Shown here: positions 50,495 through 59,133 of the stretch, piece by piece | Position numbering within the stretch: the stretch's first letter is position 1 | Layout: each line of letters begins with the position of its first letter | Source: Octadecabacter sp. B2R22 | GTDB lineage: Bacteria; Pseudomonadota; Alphaproteobacteria; Rhodobacterales; Rhodobacteraceae | Assembly: GCF_018861045.1 (NCBI RefSeq) | Contig: NZ_JAHKQJ010000007.1 | Span: 434,001-498,000, forward strand | Direction: 5' to 3' | DNA: 64,000 nucleotides | Position numbers and translations under genes: made by a program | The notes under the pieces: generated by a model | What the model saw: the letters and a program-made list of their open reading frames with translations, nothing else | The model's database searches: none | Told to the model about the DNA's origin: nothing

Positions 50495-51532
50495 ATGACA
50501 ATCCGATCCGATCTCGCCGAAACCGTTGGCAGTACACCCCTTATCCGTCTGCGCGCCGCGTCCGAAGAAACCGGATGCGAGATTTTGGGCAAGGCGGAGT
50601 TCATGAATCCGGGTCAATCAGTCAAGGACCGCGCGGCGCTTTACATCATCAAAGATGCCATCGCCAAAGGCGAGCTGCGCCCCGGCGGGACGATCGTTGA
50701 AGGCACGGCGGGTAATACAGGCATCGGTCTGGCGCTTGTCGGCGCGTCGATGGGGTTCAAGACGGTTATCGTCATTCCTGAAACCCAGTCCGAGGAAAAG
50801 AAAGAGATGTTGCGCCTTGCGGGGGCCGAACTGGTGCAAGTCCCAGCAGCGCCGTATCGCAACCCCAACAACTTTGTGCGTTATTCTGAACGTTTGGCCA
50901 AAGAACTGGCGCGCACGACCAACGAAGGCGTTGTCTGGGCGAACCAGTTCGACAACGTCGCCAACCGTCAGGCCCACATCGAGACCACTGGTCCCGAGAT
51001 TTGGGAGCAAACGGACGGCAACGTTGATGGGTTTATCTGTGCGGTTGGATCGGGCGGGACTTTGGCGGGTGTCGCTATGGCGTTGCAGCCGAAGGGCGTG
51101 AAAATCGGTATCGCGGATCCAGACGGGGCCGCGCTTTATAACTATTACACAAATGGCGAGTTGAGCATGACCGACGGCGGGTCGATCAACGAAGGGATCG
51201 GTCAGGTTCGGATTACCAAGAACCTCGAAGACCTGAAGCCGGACTATGCCTACAACATCCATGACAAGGATGCGTTGCCTTACGTCTTTGACATATTACA
51301 AACCGAAGGCCTGTGCCTTGGCGGATCATCTGGTGTGAACATCGCAGGGGCTGTGCGTATGGCCAAAGAAATGGGGCCGGGGCATACGATTGTGACGATC
51401 CTGTGTGACTATGGCACGCGGTATCAATCAAAACTGTATAACCCTGATTTTCTGCGCGAAAAGGGTCTTCCCGTGCCAAGCTGGCTGGACAAAGAACCGG
51501 CTGTGATCCCAACGGTATTTGAAGACGTATGA
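50495..51532 (+). CDS. cysK: Cysteine synthase A (O-acetylserine sulfhydrylase)
   Basis: A 345-residue PLP enzyme joining sulfide to O-acetylserine. The start at 50495 begins MTIRSDLAETVGSTPLIRL, preceded by AAAGG. Hallmarks are NPGQSVKDRAALYI with the Schiff-base lysine, EGTAGNTGIGLALVGASMG, AVGSGGTLAGVA for PLP phosphate, and LGGSSGVNIAGA. The trgA-trgB-cysK order matches the Rhodobacter tellurite-resistance locus. It completes cysteine synthesis from the sulfide made by the cysGIH operon. Confidence 0.95.
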   Translation: MTIRSDLAETVGSTPLIRLRAASEETGCEILGKAEFMNPGQSVKDRAALYIIKDAIAKGELRPGGTIVEGTAGNTGIGLALVGASMGFKTVIVIPETQSEEKKEMLRLAGAELVQVPAAPYRNPNNFVRYSERLAKELARTTNEGVVWANQFDNVANRQAHIETTGPEIWEQTDGNVDGFICAVGSGGTLAGVAMALQPKGVKIGIADPDGAALYNYYTNGELSMTDGGSINEGIGQVRITKNLEDLKPDYAYNIHDKDALPYVFDILQTEGLCLGGSSGVNIAGAVRMAKEMGPGHTIVTILCDYGTRYQSKLYNPDFLREKGLPVPSWLDKEPAVIPTVFEDV

Positions 51533-53934
51533 AACGCGTCCTTGCTCTGCTGATCGCGCTTTGGGCTGCTCCGCTCCTTGCGCAGGATGACGCCGTTATT
51601 GACGTCGAAACAACGGATGCGACTGTTGTTGAGACAACAACTCTAGCTGACACATTTGCCGATCAGGCAGAGTGGGAGGCTTTGGCGGGTCGTGTCGAAG
51701 TCGCCGTTGAAAACGGGCAAACGTCAAATTCGGTACTGGGTGAATTGCGTTCTGATTTGGCGGATTGGCGGGATACCTTCTTGGAACTTCAGTCGGCCAA
51801 TGCGGGGCGCATTGATACTGTTCAATCCCAGATCACCGCGCTGGGGGCTTTGCCAGAAGACGGCAGCGACGAAGACCTCGCCATTGCGTCCCGTCGAGCG
51901 ACACTCACAGCGCAATTGAGTGAGCTTCAAGCCCCCGTGGTCCTTGCAGCGGAAGCCTACGCCCAAGCGGATGGCCTGATCGGAGAGATCGATACATCAC
52001 TGCGGGATCGTCAGACCGATGAATTTACCGAACGATCCCAGTCGCCCTTGGTGCCGTCTGGCTGGTCCACCGCATGGACGGCTGTATCAACATCCTTTGT
52101 TTCTATTGGGGCAGAAATCACGGGTGAGGTCGAAAACCCCAGCCGTCAGACTGAGTTTTTCAATAATTTGCCCGCAATACTGGCCTTGTTGGCCGCTGCT
52201 CTGGTTCTGATTACGCGTGGACGCGCATGGGTGCGTTGGGTGTCTGGACTTTTTGGGGCGCAATCGTTGCGGGGGCAGGGCGTTTGGGACTTTGCTTTGT
52301 CTTTGGGGCAGGTTGTCCTGCCGTATCTCGGCGTGTTGGCCTTGGCGCAAGCGCTGGACACGACCGAAATGCTCGGGCGGCGCACATCGGTCCTGATCGA
52401 CGCAATCCCGGGGCTGGCGTTGCTCCCGATACTTGCGCACTGGTTGGCAGGCCACTTGATGCCGACCAATTCAGCCCCTGAGAGCCATCCTCTTAACCTT
52501 GAGCCAGAAGTATCGGCGCGTGCGCATCGCCGCTTTATCACGCTGGGCTATATGCTGATGGCGTTTGGCATGGTGCGAACTTACGCCGATGCCAATGCTC
52601 TCAATACGATAGCGAGCGCGGTGATTTTGTTCCCTGTGGGAGCGCTCTTGGCTTGGACGCTCTATTGGCTGGGGCATGTGCTGAGACGTACATCATCTCC
52701 CGACGCCGAGGATGCGCCGCGCTCCTTCCGCGTCGCGCTGCGGGCGATCATAAGCCGCGGTTTGATGGTGGCGGCAATTGCTGGTTTGATCTTTGCAGCG
52801 CTTGGGTATTCCAATGCGTTCGAGTTGATCACTGAACCCGCCGCCCAAACGCTGTATGTACTTGGCGTTTTGATCTTGTTGCAACGCCTGTCAGTGGACG
52901 TCTACACGCTCCTGTCAAAACGCGAAAACAGCGCCCAAGATGCTCTCATTCCGGTTTTGATTGGCTTTTTGTTGATCCTTGTGTCCTTGCCAGTTCTGGC
53001 ACTGATCTGGGGCGCACAGATGACCGACATCACAGAGCTGTGGACCCGCTTTCGGGAAGGGTTTTCAATTGGAGACACGAAAATATCCCCGACAAGCTTT
53101 CTTCTGCTCGCAGTGGTCTTTGTCATTGGGTACACGATCACCCGGTTGCTGCAGGGCGCGTTACGATCAACGGTTCTGCCGCGTACCAAGATGGATGCAG
53201 GCGGGCAAAATGCGGTTGTGTCCGGCATGGGATACATCGGGATTTTCTTGGCGGCCGTGGTTGCCATCACCACAGCCGGCATTGATCTGAGCGGCCTTGC
53301 GATTGTCGCGGGGGCTTTGTCCGTGGGCATTGGTTTTGGCTTGCAGAACATCGTGTCGAACTTTGTCGCCGGTATCATCTTGTTGATTGAGCGCCCCATC
53401 AGCCAAGGCGACTGGATCGAGGTGGGCGGTCAGATGGGCTATGTGCGCGACATCTCTGTGCGCTCTACACGGATCGAAACCTTTGATCGCACCGACGTCA
53501 TCGTGCCCAACGCGGATTTGGTCAGCAATCAGGTGACGAACTGGACGCGCGGCAACAACGTCGGGCGGGTTATCGTTCCGGTTGGGGTGGCCTATAGCAC
53601 CGATACCGAAATGGTTACGGGCATCCTCAAAGAGATCGCAGAGGCGCACCCAATGGTCCTGTTGAACCCGCCACCATCCGTAGTGTTCCAAGGGTTTGGC
53701 GCAGACAGCCTTGATTTTGAAATCAGAGCGATCCTGCGGGATGTGAACTACGTCCTCAGCGTTAAGTCAGAAATGAACCACGCGATAGCAAAACGCTTTG
53801 TCGAAGAAGGCATAGAAATCCCGTTCGGCCAGCGTGACATTTGGTTCCGCAACCCAGAGGCCTTGGACTTCGGGGCCAAACCGGCTCGCAAGCCAGCAAA
53901 GAAAACACCACCAAAAGAAAAGCCTGACACATGA
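51529..53934 (+). CDS. Mechanosensitive ion channel protein, DUF3772/MscS type
   Basis: An 801-residue membrane channel. The signal peptide MKRVLALLIALWAAPLLAQ is followed by an extracytoplasmic coiled region including a DUF3772-like part (about 55-165), then roughly ten membrane spans. The MscS core lies at about 590-760, with the pore-lining and beta-domain block ALSVGIGFGLQNIVSNF followed by LLIERPISQGDWIEVGG. The C-terminus is Lys/Pro-rich (KPARKPAKKTPPKEKP). Coupled to cysK and alaX by 4-bp ATGA overlaps. Confidence 0.9.
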   Translation: MKRVLALLIALWAAPLLAQDDAVIDVETTDATVVETTTLADTFADQAEWEALAGRVEVAVENGQTSNSVLGELRSDLADWRDTFLELQSANAGRIDTVQSQITALGALPEDGSDEDLAIASRRATLTAQLSELQAPVVLAAEAYAQADGLIGEIDTSLRDRQTDEFTERSQSPLVPSGWSTAWTAVSTSFVSIGAEITGEVENPSRQTEFFNNLPAILALLAAALVLITRGRAWVRWVSGLFGAQSLRGQGVWDFALSLGQVVLPYLGVLALAQALDTTEMLGRRTSVLIDAIPGLALLPILAHWLAGHLMPTNSAPESHPLNLEPEVSARAHRRFITLGYMLMAFGMVRTYADANALNTIASAVILFPVGALLAWTLYWLGHVLRRTSSPDAEDAPRSFRVALRAIISRGLMVAAIAGLIFAALGYSNAFELITEPAAQTLYVLGVLILLQRLSVDVYTLLSKRENSAQDALIPVLIGFLLILVSLPVLALIWGAQMTDITELWTRFREGFSIGDTKISPTSFLLLAVVFVIGYTITRLLQGALRSTVLPRTKMDAGGQNAVVSGMGYIGIFLAAVVAITTAGIDLSGLAIVAGALSVGIGFGLQNIVSNFVAGIILLIERPISQGDWIEVGGQMGYVRDISVRSTRIETFDRTDVIVPNADLVSNQVTNWTRGNNVGRVIVPVGVAYSTDTEMVTGILKEIAEAHPMVLLNPPPSVVFQGFGADSLDFEIRAILRDVNYVLSVKSEMNHAIAKRFVEEGIEIPFGQRDIWFRNPEALDFGAKPARKPAKKTPPKEKPDT

Positions 53935-54650
53935 GTAAGCCGCTTTTTATTGATGATGCCTATAAGCGCGATGCCTCCGCCGAGGTCTTTGCCGTGACAG
54001 ATGAGGGCGGGATCATTCTGGATGAAACCATCTTTTACCCCACAGGCGGCGGCCAGCCCGGCGATTCCGGAACCTTGACCTGGGAAGGCGGCAAGATCGA
54101 CATCGCAACAGCGGTCAAAGGCGATGGCGGCAGCATCATTCTTGTGCCTGCCGAACCCAACCCTCTGCCGCCGGTCGGTAGTAAAGTGACGCAAACCCTA
54201 GATTGGGAACGCCGTCACCACCATATGCGCGTTCATACGGCGCTGCATCTGTTGTCTGTCGTGATCCCGCTGCCCGTGACCGGTGGATCGATTGGCGTCG
54301 ACAAAGGGCGGCTTGATTTTGACATGCCCGAAGCGCCTGAAGACAAAGCCGAGCTTGAGGCGACCTTGAATAAGCTGATCGCTTGCGATTTCGAGATATC
54401 AACGGAATGGATCACGGATGCGGAGCTGGCGGCCAATCCCGGATTGGTCAAAACCATGTCCGTGCAGCCGCCCAAAGGGGCAGGGCGCGTGCGTCTGGTC
54501 CGAATTGGCGAAGGTGAAAACACCGCCGATCTACAACCCTGTGGCGGGACTCATGTGCGGTACACGTCAGAAATCGGAACCGTTCGTCTTGGCAAGGTCG
54601 AAAAGAAGGGAAAGCAGAACCGCCGCGTGTATCTGCATTTGGAAACCTGA
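53931..54650 (+). CDS. Alanyl-tRNA editing protein AlaX
   Basis: A 239-residue free-standing editing domain that hydrolyses mischarged Ser- or Gly-tRNA(Ala). It has TIFYPTGGGQPGDSGTL, the zinc-binding HxxxH in MRVHTALHLLSV, and the second ligand pair in LQPCGGTHVRYTSEIG. It overlaps the channel gene upstream (ATGA) and the membrane protein downstream (TGATG). Confidence 0.92.
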   Translation: MSKPLFIDDAYKRDASAEVFAVTDEGGIILDETIFYPTGGGQPGDSGTLTWEGGKIDIATAVKGDGGSIILVPAEPNPLPPVGSKVTQTLDWERRHHHMRVHTALHLLSVVIPLPVTGGSIGVDKGRLDFDMPEAPEDKAELEATLNKLIACDFEISTEWITDAELAANPGLVKTMSVQPPKGAGRVRLVRIGEGENTADLQPCGGTHVRYTSEIGTVRLGKVEKKGKQNRRVYLHLET

Positions 54651-55024
54651 TGTATCGTCCGTTGATGAGTGTCGTTGGCATCTTTGCCGCTCTACTAGGT
54701 CTGGTGCTCATCTTTGCGCCGATGCTTTATCTGTCGCTCTATGTGCCCGATGCTGCGCCTGACATGGCATTTGCCGCACAACGGCTCGGCCCCGTGGTCG
54801 TAGGTTTGGGCGCATTGATCTGGGCGGCTCGCGGACTTGCGGCGGGGCCGGTTGCATCAACTTTATGCCTGATCGGGGCAGGGGTCTGGGGCGGCGTCGC
54901 AGCGACGGGCGTTTTTCATTACCTGAGCGGAACAGCTGGGTTTTCCATTCTGTTCGCCGCCGTCTCAGAGCTGGTTTTGGCGCTACTTTTCTTCATTGCG
55001 TCGCGGCAGATGCGCCACGGCTGA
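54650..55024 (+). CDS. Small four-span membrane protein
   Basis: A 124-residue hydrophobic protein with four predicted spans (SVVGIFAALLGLVLIFAPML, LGPVVVGLGALIWAARGL, STLCLIGAGVWGGVAATGVF and ILFAAVSELVLALLFFIA). It shares one base with the alaX stop. I do not recognise the family with confidence. Confidence 0.75.
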   Translation: MYRPLMSVVGIFAALLGLVLIFAPMLYLSLYVPDAAPDMAFAAQRLGPVVVGLGALIWAARGLAAGPVASTLCLIGAGVWGGVAATGVFHYLSGTAGFSILFAAVSELVLALLFFIASRQMRHG

Positions 55025-55092
55025 TAATAAAACATTTTTCGCACAAAGGGGCCTTGCAAAGCCCACCCATTATTGGCTAAACGCCCCCCTAC

Positions 55093-55182
55093 GGACAGGT
55101 GGCCGAGTGGTCGAAGGCGCACGCCTGGAAAGTGTGTAGGCGGGAGACCGTCTCCAGGGTTCGAATCCCTGTCTGTCCGCCA
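55093..55182 (+). tRNA. tRNA-Ser (anticodon GGA)
   Basis: A 90-nt class II tRNA. Acceptor stem GGACAGG pairs with TCTGTCC with one G-U, followed by G73 and an encoded CCA. The D-arm reads GCCGAGTGGTCGAAGGC. The anticodon stem CACGC/GTGTG encloses the loop CTGGAAA with anticodon GGA, an extra arm follows (GGCGGGAGACCGTCTC), and the T-arm is CAGGGTTCGAATCCCTG. Confidence 0.97.
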
Positions 55183-55222
55183 CTTCCCCCAATTCGTTAT
55201 AGACCGCTGAATTGCTGTCGGA

Positions 55223-56278
55223 TTACTCCGCTGGCAAGAACCCTTCGATCAAGTGGCGCAGGCCGATCCAGCAGCCTGCGGCAATAGAGGCAAACGCCAG
55301 CGGGGCGGAAAACGCCAAAAGCGAAAAGGCTGACAGGCCTTGGCCGATGCTGCATCCCAAGGCGACGACAGCACCCACGCCCATCATAGCCGCACCGATA
55401 ATCTGGCGGCGCAATTCGCGTGGGTCTTCACAAGCTTCCCAGCGGAAATGCCCTTTGATGAGACTGCCGATGAAAGCCCCAACCCAAACGCCCGCAACTG
55501 AACCAATTGCAAAGCTAAGCGTCTGGCCGCTTGACGTCATGATGTAAAAGATCGTTTCGCCCACAGGGGCAGCAAAGGTGTGGCTGACGACGGATACTCC
55601 ATCAAATCCATTTGCGGCGATCCAACTGGTGGAGGCCCAAGCGCTGACAATCGCCAACGAGACCATGACAGACCAGAACACCTCTTTTGGTTTGCCGCGC
55701 AGGGTAGGCGTCCAAAGCGCGATGCCGACAATACACAGACCAATCAATATCCCGACCGCCGCAACAGGAGCATTCGTCAGCCCGCCGAGCAGATGCGCGA
55801 TTCCTTGCGGAGCGTCAGCGGGCCCTTGCGGTGGAAACAACGCTACACGCAAAACAGCGCCAGGACCGGAAATAGTGGCATAGGCAGAGATTCCCATCAC
55901 GACCACAATAACAAAAGACCGCAGGTCACCGCCGCCCAAGCGCGCGACCGCGCCGTAACCGCAGTTGCCCGCCATGGCCATGCCATAGCCAAACACCAAA
56001 CCACCGACGATTGTGGCGATCGGGGACCAAGACTGCGCAAGATAAAAAGACTGTTCTGCAGAGATTAGGCCAAGCCCAATAAGGCCAAAGCTGCCTACAA
56101 TTGCTGCGCCAATAGCCAGTACCCACATCCGGATACGCAAATCCGAGCCGCCGTAAACGACGTCTTCAATTGCGCCAAGTGTACAGAAACGTCCCAACCG
56201 TGCCGCTAGGCCAAGCAGTATCCCCCCGAACGCCCCAGCAAGTGCTGCAACGTTCCCATCACCCCATGCGTCAAGCAT
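55223..56278 (-). CDS. soxT: YeeE/YedE-family sulfur-compound transporter SoxT
   Basis: A 351-residue membrane protein with about nine or ten spans. Two half repeats carry conserved cysteines: RLGRFCTLGAIED with MAMAGNCGYGAVARLGGGDL, and later GVGAVVALGCSIGQGLSAFS. YeeE/YedE members take up thiosulfate or sulfane-type sulfur. It sits downstream of soxR, as in Paracoccus, and may import a signal or substrate for Sox regulation. Start at 56278 chosen because GGGAGGAG is 7 nt upstream. Confidence 0.88.
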   Translation of the reverse strand: MLDAWGDGNVAALAGAFGGILLGLAARLGRFCTLGAIEDVVYGGSDLRIRMWVLAIGAAIVGSFGLIGLGLISAEQSFYLAQSWSPIATIVGGLVFGYGMAMAGNCGYGAVARLGGGDLRSFVIVVVMGISAYATISGPGAVLRVALFPPQGPADAPQGIAHLLGGLTNAPVAAVGILIGLCIVGIALWTPTLRGKPKEVFWSVMVSLAIVSAWASTSWIAANGFDGVSVVSHTFAAPVGETIFYIMTSSGQTLSFAIGSVAGVWVGAFIGSLIKGHFRWEACEDPRELRRQIIGAAMMGVGAVVALGCSIGQGLSAFSLLAFSAPLAFASIAAGCWIGLRHLIEGFLPAE

Positions 56279-56334
56279 CGGTGTCTCCTCCCAAATGGCT
56301 CCCAATGGTCGTGAAATGGTAGTAGCGCGACCAG

Positions 56335-56670
56335 TTAGTCCTGATTGCAGAACAAATCGTAGACTACAGAGATAATCCGCTTACAGCGGTCATCCGTCAA
56401 GCTGTAGTATATGGTCTTGCCATCGCGCCTTGGTGTGACGAGACCTTCAAGGCGCAAACGCCCCAGTTGTTGGGACACGGCGGCTTGGCGTGCAGAGATG
56501 AGATCTTCGAGTTCGGTGACTGATTTTTCGCCCGTCACAAGGTGGCACAGGATCATCAACCGACCCTCATGGCCAATAGCCTTGAGAAAGTTGGTCGCCG
56601 TTGTCGCATTGTTCAACATCGTGTCGAGCTCATCGTCGCTCATGGTGTCATTGAATACGGGTAGGGCCAT
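56335..56670 (-). CDS. soxR: ArsR-family repressor SoxR
   Basis: A 111-residue winged-helix repressor. The helix-turn-helix reads SVTELEDLISARQAAVSQQLGRL, with the wing TPRRDGKTIYYSL. Cys42 (ILCHLVTGE) and Cys108 (LFCNQD) match the thiol pair used by persulfide-sensing BigR/SqrR/SoxR proteins, and Cys96 is additional. It is expected to repress sox genes until reactive sulfur species form. It lies 112 bp after soxS, so it may have its own promoter. An AAGTT-N8-AACTT inverted repeat at 56686-56703 lies in that gap. Confidence 0.92.
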   Translation of the reverse strand: MALPVFNDTMSDDELDTMLNNATTATNFLKAIGHEGRLMILCHLVTGEKSVTELEDLISARQAAVSQQLGRLRLEGLVTPRRDGKTIYYSLTDDRCKRIISVVYDLFCNQD

Positions 56671-56782
56671 CGTCGGTATCTACTTAAGTTGTTGGACGAA
56701 CTTCATCTAAATCGGTGGGTGTCTCTTACGCCTATGGCGCTGACTTGGCGAGAGCGGGAAGCCAAATAATTAACGAAATGTG

Positions 56783-57169
56783 TCATAACTGCCCGTCGGA
56801 ATTAGGGTCAGCTTGTTCAAATTCGATGTCATTCTCGTTCAAAAGCACACCGAGCAGGCCCCAGAAAAAGTCTTCCCCTGCGTAACCCTCAAGCCGTCCG
56901 ACCTCGGTGCCGTCAACGAGCAGCACAAATGTCGGTGTGAAATTAACGGAGCGCGCCAATGTGATGTCTTCTGGAATTGGGTCCGTAATGTCGACGCGCC
57001 GAAGTGGGGCAGCATTGCCTTCGTGGGTCTTGTGATAGGCATCGCCGACCTCGGCGTTCCAGCGGGCACACCAAATGCAGCCCGGCTCTTCTGCCATCAT
57101 GAGTTGTGTGTCTGCTGCTGCGACAAACGGGGCGAGTGCAATTAAGAGGGTAGCCAAAGCTTTATACAT
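56783..57169 (-). CDS. soxS: Periplasmic thioredoxin-like SoxS
   Basis: A 128-residue exported thioredoxin-fold protein. Signal peptide YKALATLLIALAPFVAAAD precedes the redox pair Cys31/Cys34 in EEPGCIWCARWNAEVG; the cis-proline region is NFTPTFVLLVDG. In Paracoccus, SoxS keeps SoxY in an active reduced state. Divergent from soxV with 37 bp between starts. Confidence 0.9.
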   Translation of the reverse strand: MYKALATLLIALAPFVAAADTQLMMAEEPGCIWCARWNAEVGDAYHKTHEGNAAPLRRVDITDPIPEDITLARSVNFTPTFVLLVDGTEVGRLEGYAGEDFFWGLLGVLLNENDIEFEQADPNSDGQL

Positions 57170-57196
57170 TCAACTATTGTAATATGAATGAATCAC
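57168..57196. promoter_or_regulatory. Candidate SoxR operator in the soxS-soxV intergenic region
   Basis: An imperfect inverted repeat has arms ATTCA (57168-57172) and TGAAT (57185-57189), followed by a second TGAAT and TCAC. The 9-mer AATATGAAT at 57181-57189 recurs in inverted orientation upstream of soxX. SoxR of Paracoccus pantotrophus is known to bind the equivalent region. Confidence 0.5.
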
Positions 57197-57206
57197 TGCT
57201 GCAAGG

Positions 57207-57953
57207 ATGTTGGTTGTGCTTGAGATCACCTTTTTGGGAGCAGCCTTTGCGGGCTTGCTGTCGTTTTTTACACCCTGCATTTTGCCGATGGTGCCATTTT
57301 ACCTGAGTTATATGGCTGGCCTGTCCATGAGTGAGCTGCGCGGGGATGACCAATTTCCACCCGGCACACAGCGGCGTCTCATCTTTTCCGCCATTGCCTT
57401 TGCGCTGGGTGTGACAACGATTTTCGTCTTGCTGGGCATGGGGGCAACCGCCGTTGGCGGGATGTTTGGCCAGTGGAAACAGGAATTGCGCTGGGTCGCA
57501 GCTGCGGTGCTGACGCTGTTTGGTTTGCATTTTCTGGGAATTATGAAAATTCCGCTGCTTTACCGTGAAGCACGGGTCGAAAGCTCTGCTGCGCCATCAT
57601 CGATGGTTGGCGCGTATCTGATGGGGCTGGCCTTTGGGTTTGGGTGGACGCCGTGCGTCGGTCCGGCACTTGCATCGATCCTGATGATCGCAGGTGGCAT
57701 GGGCAGCATCTGGGAGGGCGGGGCGCTCTTGTTTGTTTACGGTCTCGGGATGACGTCGCCGTTTATTGTTGCGGCCTTGTTTGCACGGCCGTTCCTTGGT
57801 TGGGCCGCGCGCAACCGCGCCCTGTTGGGCTATGTTGAAAAGGTAATGGGCGCGATGTTGATCGTCTTTGCGATCCTGATCGCGACAAATTCGGTGAACC
57901 TGATCGCGGATTGGCTGATCAAGATGTTCCCAGGCTTTGCTACAATTGGATAG
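57207..57953 (+). CDS. soxV: CcdA-type thiol reductant transporter SoxV
   Basis: A 248-residue membrane protein with six spans, carrying reducing power from cytoplasmic thioredoxin to periplasmic SoxW. The two redox cysteines are Cys24 in FFTPCILPMVP and Cys150 in GWTPCVGPALA, each in the usual proline context. First gene of the forward sox operon. Confidence 0.93.
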   Translation: MLVVLEITFLGAAFAGLLSFFTPCILPMVPFYLSYMAGLSMSELRGDDQFPPGTQRRLIFSAIAFALGVTTIFVLLGMGATAVGGMFGQWKQELRWVAAAVLTLFGLHFLGIMKIPLLYREARVESSAAPSSMVGAYLMGLAFGFGWTPCVGPALASILMIAGGMGSIWEGGALLFVYGLGMTSPFIVAALFARPFLGWAARNRALLGYVEKVMGAMLIVFAILIATNSVNLIADWLIKMFPGFATIG

Positions 57954-57967
57954 AGGGAGGACACGAC

Positions 57968-58531
57968 ATGTTTCGTAATTTGCTTTTGGCTACGGCCTTG
58001 ATGGTAACACCGGTCTTTGCGGCTGAGGTCGGGGATGATGGTCTACATGAGGCCGCTTGGATCCAAGAGACGTTTAAAGATTTGCGCGAAGATCACGAAG
58101 AAGCGGTCGCACAAGGCAAGACGCTTTTGGTGATCATTGAACAACGCGGCTGCATTTACTGCACACGGATGCACGAAAACGTCTATCCTGACCCCGAGAT
58201 CGATGCGGCCTTGCATGACAGTTTCTACGTCGTGCAATTGAACATGTTCGGTGATGTCGAAGTGACAGATTTCGATGGTACAACGCTGCCCGAGAAAGAC
58301 ATGGTCGAACGCTGGAACGCTCAGTTCACGCCGATGCTGATGTTCTTCCCGCCAGAAGTGCCAGAAGGCGCGATTGCCTCGCAGTCAACGATCGTCACAT
58401 TGCCGGGGGCCTTTGGTCGGTGGACAACACTCAATCTTCTCAACTGGGTTCGCGAAGGCCACTACGCAGGGGATGAATCGTTCCAGCGCTACCATGCACG
58501 CATCCTGCAAGAGCGCGGAATTGTTGAATAA
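57968..58531 (+). CDS. soxW: Periplasmic thioredoxin SoxW
   Basis: A 187-residue thioredoxin-fold protein. Signal peptide MFRNLLLATALMVTPVFAAE precedes the redox pair Cys62/Cys65 in QRGCIYCTRMHENVY, and the cis-proline block is AQFTPMLMFFPPEV. It accepts electrons from SoxV. Start at 57968 follows GAGGGAGGA, 15 bp after soxV. Confidence 0.92.
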   Translation: MFRNLLLATALMVTPVFAAEVGDDGLHEAAWIQETFKDLREDHEEAVAQGKTLLVIIEQRGCIYCTRMHENVYPDPEIDAALHDSFYVVQLNMFGDVEVTDFDGTTLPEKDMVERWNAQFTPMLMFFPPEVPEGAIASQSTIVTLPGAFGRWTTLNLLNWVREGHYAGDESFQRYHARILQERGIVE

Positions 58532-58543
58532 TTTACCAAACTG

Positions 58544-58558
58544 GTGATTCATATTCAT
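58544..58558. promoter_or_regulatory. Candidate SoxR operator in the soxW-soxX intergenic region
   Basis: GTGATTCATATTCAT contains ATTCATATT, the reverse complement of the AATATGAAT found between soxS and soxV. It lies in a 104-bp gap 78 bp upstream of soxX, where a promoter for the structural sox genes is expected. SoxR of Paracoccus binds this region too. Confidence 0.5.
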
Positions 58559-58635
58559 AAAGTCGATTTTGTTGTTGCGAGTTCACGGGATCGTGCGCTA
58601 CGGTATACAACAGGGAGACGACCAAGGGAGAGACC

Positions 58636-59106
58636 ATGAAACGTATTGTTCTAGCAGCCGCCGCTGCGAGCATAAGCACGTTTGCCTACGCGCAGACGGC
58701 TCCGAACGACGTCACGTTCGGTGACTACGGCGAAATCGAAGTATCGCTAAGTGGTGAGGCAGGCGACGCAGCGCGCGGCCTCGAAGTAATGGTGTCTCGT
58801 GGCAAGGGCAATTGTATTGCGTGCCACGAAGTAACAGCACTTCAAGACTATCCGTTCCACGGTGAAGTCGGGCCAATGCTCGACGGAGCTGGTGATCGCT
58901 GGACCGAAGCAGATTTGCGCGGCATCGTTGCCAACGCAAAGAATGTTTTCCCAGAGTCAGTCATGCCAGCATTTTACCGCACGGACGGGTTCACCCGTCC
59001 AGGTGACGCATACACAGGTCGCGCCGCTGAGGGCGAACTTGATCCGCTTTTGACCGCTCAAGAAATTGAAGACGTAGTCGCATATCTAATGACGCTGACA
59101 GATTAA
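58636..59106 (+). CDS. soxX: Sulfur oxidation c-type cytochrome SoxX
   Basis: A 156-residue periplasmic monoheme cytochrome. Signal peptide ends at YAQ about residue 20; the heme motif is Cys60-Ile-Ala-Cys63-His64, and Met110 in SVMPAFY is the likely distal ligand. With SoxA it forms the heterodimer that attaches thiosulfate to SoxY. AGGGAGAGACC precedes the ATG. Confidence 0.95.
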   Translation: MKRIVLAAAAASISTFAYAQTAPNDVTFGDYGEIEVSLSGEAGDAARGLEVMVSRGKGNCIACHEVTALQDYPFHGEVGPMLDGAGDRWTEADLRGIVANAKNVFPESVMPAFYRTDGFTRPGDAYTGRAAEGELDPLLTAQEIEDVVAYLMTLTD

Positions 59107-59133
59107 TCAGTGTTCACGACAACAGGAGACATC

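Noticed and set aside
56686-56703. AAGTT-N8-AACTT inverted repeat upstream of soxR as an operator
   Set aside because: The arms are only five bases and the sequence does not resemble the motif shared by the other two sox control regions; noted in the soxR entry only.
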